The notes under the pieces: model-generated | What the model was told of the DNA's origin: nothing | The model's database searches: none | The model's input: only the letters and a program-made list of their open reading frames with translations | Program-made: the position numbers and the translations under genes | In this document: one piece after another, positions 1-5,371 of the stretch | Numbering within the stretch: position 1 is the first letter of the stretch | Layout of the letters: the number at the start of each line of letters is the position of its first letter | DNA from: Planctomycetota bacterium | Lineage (GTDB): Bacteria > Planctomycetota > Planctomycetia > Planctomycetales > Planctomycetaceae | NCBI GenBank assembly: GCA_029977045.1 | Contig: JAPOLP010000460.1 | Location: 1 to 5,371 of the forward strand | Direction: 5' to 3' | DNA length: 5,371 bases

Positions 1-812
1 CAACCGAACTCTGGGAAACTCACTCGGCACTGAAAGGCCGGCTGATCTCCTACGCTCGTACCAAGCTGCGTCGTAAGGCGGAACGTGTTGGTGCCTCAGC
101 CGCCGAAATTGAGGAGATCAAATCCGCACTCGATCCGCACGCGCTGCTGATCGGCTTCGCCCGTCGGTTCGCTCCGTACAAGCGAGCGGACCTCATCATG
201 CGAGATCTGGATACACTGGCCGAACTGATTCAGGACACGAATCGTCCGATTCAGTTTCTCTATGCCGGCAAGGCGCACCCGGCAGACGATCACGGCAAAG
301 CGATCGTGCAGAAGATCGTCGACCTGACGAAGCAGGAGCCGTTCAAGGGCCGCGTCATCGTGCTCGAGAATTATGACATCAGCATGGGCCGGCATCTGGT
401 GCAGGGCGTCGACGTCTGGCTGAACAATCCGCGTCGGCCGCTGGAAGCATCCGGTACCTCGGGTCAGAAGGTCGTTCTCAACGGCGGCCTGAACTGCTCA
501 GTCCTCGACGGCTGGTGGGCGGAAGCGTTCGACGGCCAGAACGGCTTTGCGATCGGAAACGGTCGGACGCACGTTAATCAGGACGTGCAGGACGACCGCG
601 ACGCGAAGGCACTGACGGCGGTCCTCCGCGACGAAGTCATCCCGCTGTATTACGAACGCGATGCCGACGACCTGCCGCAGGAGTGGATTCGCCGGATGAA
701 ACGCTGCGTCAGCTCACTCGGCTGGCGCTTCAACGCCGACCGCATGGTCATGGACTACGTGCAGAGCGCTTACGTCCCCGCAGCCGGCGGCCTGTCCTGC
801 CGGATGCCGTAA
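1..812 (+). CDS. glgP: Alpha-glucan (glycogen/maltodextrin) phosphorylase, C-terminal part (GT35), truncated at the left edge
   Basis: The reading frame enters from the left edge (first full codon at base 3) and stops with TAA at 810-812, leaving 269 residues of the C-terminal, PLP-binding domain. The enzyme family splits alpha-1,4-glucan with phosphate, releasing glucose-1-phosphate in the cytoplasm. Visible signatures, in order: GFARRFAPYKRA (bases 153-188), AGKAHPAD, a D-[IV]-x-M-x-R-x-L-V-x-G-x-D-V-W-L-N-N-P block, then EASGTSGQK-VVLNGG, whose Lys (bases 468-470, residue 156 of the fragment) aligns with the PLP Schiff-base lysine, followed by SVLDGWWAEA and NGFAIGNG. The tail with LYYERD and RMV-DY--SAYVPA is the normal end of the shorter alpha-glucan phosphorylase type found in actinobacteria and Thermotoga, so the 3' end looks intact. 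The usual SGMK methionine is Gln here, which I believe occurs in relatives. The N-terminal half lies outside the window, so start and full length are unknown. Glycogen synthase and other GT-B enzymes are less likely because of the lysine motif. Confidence 0.93.
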   Translation, partial: TELWETHSALKGRLISYARTKLRRKAERVGASAAEIEEIKSALDPHALLIGFARRFAPYKRADLIMRDLDTLAELIQDTNRPIQFLYAGKAHPADDHGKAIVQKIVDLTKQEPFKGRVIVLENYDISMGRHLVQGVDVWLNNPRRPLEASGTSGQKVVLNGGLNCSVLDGWWAEAFDGQNGFAIGNGRTHVNQDVQDDRDAKALTAVLRDEVIPLYYERDADDLPQEWIRRMKRCVSSLGWRFNADRMVMDYVQSAYVPAAGGLSCRMP

Positions 813-819
813 GACTCCA

Positions 820-832
820 GTGCACACTGCAC
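820..832. repeat. Short inverted repeat just after glgP
   Basis: Arms GTGCA (820-824) and TGCAC (828-832) are perfectly complementary around a 3-base spacer CAC, starting 8 bases after the glgP stop codon. It could form a small hairpin or be a dyad operator. With only 5-bp arms and no T-run after it, it may be chance, and I do not call it a terminator. Confidence 0.25.
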
Positions 833-860
833 CTGTCTGTCATCGGTAAAAGCAGTAGTT

Positions 861-893
861 CCCTCTCCCCTCGGGGGAGGGTCAGGGAGAGGG
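861..893. repeat. C-rich/G-rich hairpin, probably a dispersed intergenic repeat
   Basis: CCCTCTCCC (861-869) is the exact reverse complement of GGGAGAGGG (885-893), giving a 9-bp perfect stem with a 15-base loop. The loop itself contains GGGGGAGGG (873-881), which could pair alternatively with the 5' arm, so two competing folds are possible. The composition (pyrimidine block, TC, purine block, TCA, purine block) closely resembles a family of short dispersed intergenic elements seen in many high-GC genomes, including planctomycetes; that link is from memory. It lies between glgP and the next gene, outside both coding regions. It could attenuate transcription out of glgP, but there is no T-tract for a classical rho-independent terminator. 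Confidence 0.6.
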
Positions 894-907
894 GGAGTCG
901 TAACTCC
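894..907. repeat. Small inverted repeat abutting the larger hairpin
   Basis: GGAGT (894-898) and ACTCC (903-907) are perfect complements around a CGTA tetraloop, beginning at the base after the 861-893 hairpin ends. The direct adjacency makes a two-hairpin unit plausible, either as part of the same repeat element or as 5' leader structure for the downstream gene. No T-run follows. The short arms leave a real possibility of chance. Confidence 0.3.
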
Positions 908-942
908 GGCTCGTCTTCTGTCGCCCGTGACTCCTTTCAAAC

Positions 943-946
943 GAGG
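943..946 (+). promoter_or_regulatory. Ribosome binding site (GAGG) that fixes the UspA-like gene start at 954
   Basis: GAGG ends 7 bases before the ATG at 954, a good Shine-Dalgarno distance. The alternative in-frame GTG at 927 has a pyrimidine-rich upstream stretch with no purine motif, so the ATG is preferred. Confidence 0.6.
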
Positions 947-953
947 CACTGTC

Positions 954-1805
954 ATGGACCAGATCGACGAATTTGAATCCATGTTCCGTCGTGCGGAACG
1001 TGAGTCGTTCGAGTACGCCAGCATTCCAATCGACTCGATCGCCTTGGTCACGGATCAGAGTGAAGACGAAGCCAGGCGGCGGCAGGAATCGCTGGTCCGC
1101 TTCATGCCGGCTCTGGAGTCAGCGACGCACTGGCGATTCATTACCGGCGACGAGTTCTCCAACGTCAACGACCTGCTGCGGCTGGTCGACGAAACGCAGA
1201 CCGACCTGATCGTCGCCTACCGGCATCTGCAGGAGCAGTCGCTGGTTCCACAGCACAGCCTGGGCGTGTACCTCGACGTGCTGACGCAGGCGACGACAAT
1301 TCCGGTCCTTGTGCTGCCGGGGACTGCCGGACATCCTCGCGACCTGAGTACCCTGCTGTGCGACCGGGTGATGGTTGTCGCCGATCACATTTCCGGCGAC
1401 AGCAAGCTGATCAACTACGGCGTCCGCATGTGCCCGGACGACGGCACGCTGTGGCTGTGCCATGTCGAGGATGACGCCGTTTTCGACCGCTACATGCGGG
1501 CGATCGAGCGGATCCCGGAGATCGGCACCGACCAGACGCGAACACTGCTCGACGAAACGCTGCAGAAGGAAGCTCGCGATTTCATCGCAACGTGCATTGG
1601 CGAACTGTCGACGGCGCGGCCCGCCGTGCAGTACGAATCAAAGGTCACTCGCGGGCATTTCCTGAAGCAGTACACGCAGTTGATCGCCGATGCCGAGATC
1701 GACCTGGTCGTGGCGAACACGAAGGATGAGGACCAGCTCGCGATGCACGGCATGGCGTGGTCGATTGCCGTCGAACTGCTCGATGTCGCGTTGCTGCTGC
1801 TGTAA
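954..1805 (+). CDS. Universal stress protein (UspA)-like protein with two tandem domains; partner of the downstream permease
   Basis: This is a soluble 283-residue protein with no signal peptide or membrane segment. Two repeats of the UspA alpha/beta fold are suggested. Domain 1, about residues 24-122, opens with the strand IDSIALVTD and closes with DLIVAY...SLGVYLDVL...IPVLVLPG. Domain 2, about 136-283, opens with DRVMVVADH and a TLWLCHVED strand and closes with IDLVVANTKDED, then GMAWSIAVELLDVALLLL. These are typical positions of the first and last strands of UspA domains. The glycine-rich Gly-2x-Gly-9x-Gly-Ser/Thr motif that binds ATP in many Usp proteins is absent from both, so nucleotide binding is doubtful. 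The ATG at 954 is chosen over the GTG at 927 because of the GAGG ribosome binding site. The permease gene starts 53 bases downstream on the same strand, suggesting an operon; a regulatory or sensory role for the transporter is inference. The UspA assignment rests on fold pattern, not a strong motif. Confidence 0.75.
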   Translation: MDQIDEFESMFRRAERESFEYASIPIDSIALVTDQSEDEARRRQESLVRFMPALESATHWRFITGDEFSNVNDLLRLVDETQTDLIVAYRHLQEQSLVPQHSLGVYLDVLTQATTIPVLVLPGTAGHPRDLSTLLCDRVMVVADHISGDSKLINYGVRMCPDDGTLWLCHVEDDAVFDRYMRAIERIPEIGTDQTRTLLDETLQKEARDFIATCIGELSTARPAVQYESKVTRGHFLKQYTQLIADAEIDLVVANTKDEDQLAMHGMAWSIAVELLDVALLLL

Positions 1806-1845
1806 TCAACGAGATGCTCTCTGAACTTCCCGATGCGTCTGCTCC

Positions 1846-1850
1846 GGAGG
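1846..1850 (+). promoter_or_regulatory. Strong ribosome binding site (GGAGG) that decides the permease start at 1859
   Basis: GGAGG sits 8 bases before the ATG at 1859. The open frame extends upstream to a GTG/ATG region inside the preceding gene (from 1757) and has another ATG at 1814, but neither has a comparable Shine-Dalgarno sequence. Starting at 1859 also avoids overlap with the upstream gene and gives a natural N-terminus for this family. Confidence 0.8.
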
Positions 1851-1858
1851 AATCACGG

Positions 1859-3283
1859 ATGAACGCCCTGCTGCTGGCTGCGGAATCCGCCGAACACGCC
1901 GCACCGCATGTTGAAACCTGGATCACGGTTCTGTTTGGCCTGATCCTCGTCGCGATGATCGCGTCGCTGGCGCTCGAAGAGAAGATCCACGCGAAGAAGT
2001 CGATCATCGTCGGCACATTCGCCGGCCTGTGTCTGATCCTCGGCACGCTGCTGGGACTGCTCCCGTTCGGAAAAGTGCATCTGTCGAACGGGCACGAGAT
2101 CGAACTGCCGGTCTACATTCCGGCGATCGACTGGGGCGTCATCACGATCATTCTCGGCGCGAGCCTGTTTGTCGAGGTCACCAGCCGATCCGGCGTTTTC
2201 ACCTGGATGGCGATCAAGCTGACGAAGAAGTCCGGCGGAGACCCGTTCAAACTGCTGATGGCCTATGGAGGGCTGACCGTCCTGTTTTCGGCAGTACTCA
2301 ACAACGTGACGGCGATGATCATTGTCGGCAGTCTGACGACAGTCTCGCTGAAGAAGCTCAACCGAACTGAACTGCTGCTCGGGTTTTTGCTGGTTGAGGG
2401 ACTGCTGACGAACGTCGGCGGACTGCTCACGCTGATCAGCAGCGTGCCGAACATCATTGTCGGCAAGACAGCGGGTATCAGCTTCGTCTCGTTCTTTCTG
2501 TATGCCGCTCCGTACGTCGCCATCTCGACCGTCGCGACGCTCGCTCTGGCGAGGGTTCGGTTCGGAATTTCAAGTCTCCGGACTCAGGAAGAGAAAGGCG
2601 AAGCCGCTCGAATGGTCTCGGGCTTCGACGAAAACGAAAACGTCCCGAGCAATCGGTTCTTCTGGTTTGCGATCGCGGTTCTTGTTTGTTTCGTCGGAAC
2701 GCTGTCCGGCCAGAGTGCACTGCCGGGCGGGCTCGACAAGCTGGGGATGGGTTTTGTCGCGTTGTTCTTCGCGGGCATCATGCTGCTGGCCTACAAGCAC
2801 GAGGTCGACAAGTTCTACAAGACGGTCGACTGGGACCTGCTGGCGTTCTTTGCGGCCCTGTTCGCAGTCATCAACGTCATGGAACACGCGATGGTGCTCG
2901 ACGCCCTGGGCGGCGGGATCGCGAAGCTGCTCGCTCTGCCGCAGCACGTTGACACGACCGTCCTGCTGGTCAGTTCGGCCTTGGCCAGTTCGGTCACGGA
3001 CAACATCCCGCTCGCCGCGATGCTCGCGCAGATTCTCGGCAACCTGAAAGACGCAGCGGATTTCTCGCCCGCGTTCTGGTGGTGTGTAATCTTCGGAGCG
3101 AACCTCGGCGGCAATATCACGCCGATCGGCTCGGCGTCGACTGTCGTCGCCGCGACGATCATCCAGCGTCAGCAGCTCAAACTGGGCTTCCTCGACTTCG
3201 TCAAAGTCGCCGCCCCGTTCGCGATCCTGCAGATCATCATCGCCGTCGTCTACGTGCTCGCGGTTAGCATGATGTTTGGTTAA
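1859..3283 (+). CDS. ArsB/NhaD-superfamily ion permease (SLC13/P-protein-like; possible Na+/H+ antiporter)
   Basis: This is a 474-residue polytopic inner-membrane protein with roughly 10-12 hydrophobic segments, the first at about residues 19-38. The superfamily moves anions or exchanges Na+ for H+ as a secondary transporter. An internal two-fold repeat is readable. Half 1 has IDWGVITIILGASLFVEV (90-107), a Ser-Ala-Val-Leu-Asn-Asn-Val-Thr-Ala-Met hairpin motif (144-153) and NVGGLLTLISSVPN (185-198). Half 2 has VDWDLLAFFAALFAVINV (323-340), Val-Thr-Asp-Asn-Ile-Pro-Leu-Ala-Ala-Met (379-388) and GANLGGNITPIGSAS (413-427). The charged loop at about 238-265 (EEKGEAARMV...DENEN) separates the halves. 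The NNVT/DNIP and GGNITPIG signatures are those of the NhaD, ArsB, YbiR and P-protein group. Substrate cannot be fixed from sequence: GANLGGN-TPIG looks more like the P-protein/ArsB side than classical NhaD, while the early ALEEKIHAKKS segment resembles NhaD. No arsenic genes are nearby, so an arsenite pump is not favoured. It probably shares a transcript with the UspA-like gene upstream. Confidence 0.88.
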   Translation: MNALLLAAESAEHAAPHVETWITVLFGLILVAMIASLALEEKIHAKKSIIVGTFAGLCLILGTLLGLLPFGKVHLSNGHEIELPVYIPAIDWGVITIILGASLFVEVTSRSGVFTWMAIKLTKKSGGDPFKLLMAYGGLTVLFSAVLNNVTAMIIVGSLTTVSLKKLNRTELLLGFLLVEGLLTNVGGLLTLISSVPNIIVGKTAGISFVSFFLYAAPYVAISTVATLALARVRFGISSLRTQEEKGEAARMVSGFDENENVPSNRFFWFAIAVLVCFVGTLSGQSALPGGLDKLGMGFVALFFAGIMLLAYKHEVDKFYKTVDWDLLAFFAALFAVINVMEHAMVLDALGGGIAKLLALPQHVDTTVLLVSSALASSVTDNIPLAAMLAQILGNLKDAADFSPAFWWCVIFGANLGGNITPIGSASTVVAATIIQRQQLKLGFLDFVKVAAPFAILQIIIAVVYVLAVSMMFG

Positions 3284-3417
3284 TTCGCGAGCGTGTGGTC
3301 GGGGTTGGACTGAGCCCGCGAAGGGAGCATCGCACCTTCGATCAGAAAGCAACTGACAGGGGCTTCGCTTGTTCCTCGCTTCAGCCGCGGCCACCCGATC
3401 AGATTGGGCGTTGCAGG
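3284..3417. other. Convergent intergenic junction with two weak stem-loops
   Basis: This is the 134-base gap between the permease stop (TAA ending 3283) and the dxs stop on the other strand (3418). It holds CGAAGG/CCTTCG (3319-3324 with 3335-3340, 10-base loop) and CCCGAT/ATTGGG (3394-3399 with 3403-3408, 3-base loop, one G-U pair when read on the plus strand). Neither is followed by a T-tract on either strand, so I cannot name an intrinsic terminator. Termination may be rho-dependent or rely on these structures. No gene is visible in it. Confidence 0.4.
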
Positions 3418-5340
<1,923 letters not shown>

Positions 5341-5347
5341 CAGTGGT

Positions 5348-5355
5348 CTCTTTCC
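5348..5355 (-). promoter_or_regulatory. Probable ribosome binding site for dxs
   Basis: On the minus strand GGAAAGAG ends 7 bases before the ATG at 5340. It is a purine-rich but imperfect Shine-Dalgarno sequence, and it supports the ATG at 5338-5340 as the start. The promoter lies beyond the right edge, as only 31 bases upstream are visible; an AT-rich patch (ATTTATT on the minus strand, about 5358-5364) is too close to judge. Confidence 0.5.
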
Positions 5356-5371
5356 AGAATAAATCGCGCCA

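Noticed and set aside
198..812. Independent small gene starting at the ATG at 198
   Set aside because: The frame is open to the left edge, and the codons before 198 encode conserved phosphorylase sequence (GFARRFAPYKRA), so 198 is an internal methionine.
927..953. GTG start at 927 for the UspA-like gene
   Set aside because: No Shine-Dalgarno sequence is present upstream, and the nine extra residues resemble nothing in the family. The ATG at 954 has GAGG at the proper distance.
1757..1858. N-terminal extension of the permease (34 more residues) overlapping the UspA-like gene
   Set aside because: The extension is Arg-rich, overlaps conserved UspA-like sequence in another frame, and has no ribosome binding site, whereas GGAGG precedes the ATG at 1859.
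3319..3340. Rho-independent terminator for the permease
   Set aside because: The 6-bp stem has a 10-base loop and is followed by ATCAGAAAGC rather than a T-tract, so it was kept only as a weak stem-loop.

Overview
The window looks like ordinary chromosomal DNA from a GC-rich bacterium, most likely a planctomycete or close relative. That placement is inference. It rests on the dialect of the 1-deoxy-D-xylulose-5-phosphate synthase (for example Asp-Arg-Ala-Gly-Leu...Gly-Pro-Asp-Gly-Pro-Thr-His-His-Gly, and a His-Ala-Val-Ala-Phe-Ala motif in place of the commoner form), on the actinobacterial/planctomycete-type alpha-glucan phosphorylase, and on the pairing of a divergent UspA-fold protein with an ArsB/NhaD-type permease. 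No taxonomic search could be run.

Layout, left to right. (1) Bases 1-812, plus strand: the C-terminal 269 residues of an alpha-glucan phosphorylase (glgP, GT35), cut off by the left edge; the PLP-binding lysine is present. (2) Bases 813-953: an intergenic gap with three inverted repeats. One is a C-rich/G-rich hairpin with perfect 9-bp arms, which resembles a dispersed intergenic repeat. (3) Bases 954-1805, plus: a 283-residue protein that reads as two UspA-like domains, neither with the usual glycine-rich ATP-binding signature. (4) Bases 1859-3283, plus: a 474-residue polytopic permease of the ArsB/NhaD (ion transporter) superfamily with a clear internal two-fold repeat, 53 bases after gene 3 and probably in the same transcript. 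(5) Bases 3284-3417: a convergent junction with two weak stem-loops and no convincing intrinsic terminator. (6) Bases 3418-5340, minus: a complete dxs (640 residues), the first committed enzyme of the MEP isoprenoid pathway. Its start and probable ribosome binding site lie just inside the right edge.

How the genes relate. glgP mobilises storage glucan to glucose-1-phosphate, and dxs consumes pyruvate and glyceraldehyde-3-phosphate, but nothing in the sequence ties the two together. The only apparent functional unit is the UspA-like/permease pair, in which the soluble protein may sense or regulate the transporter. No mobile element, CRISPR array, tRNA, rRNA, phage gene or defence system is visible. 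I do not see evidence for an exciting new system; the most worthwhile leads are the UspA-like/permease pair and the intergenic repeat.
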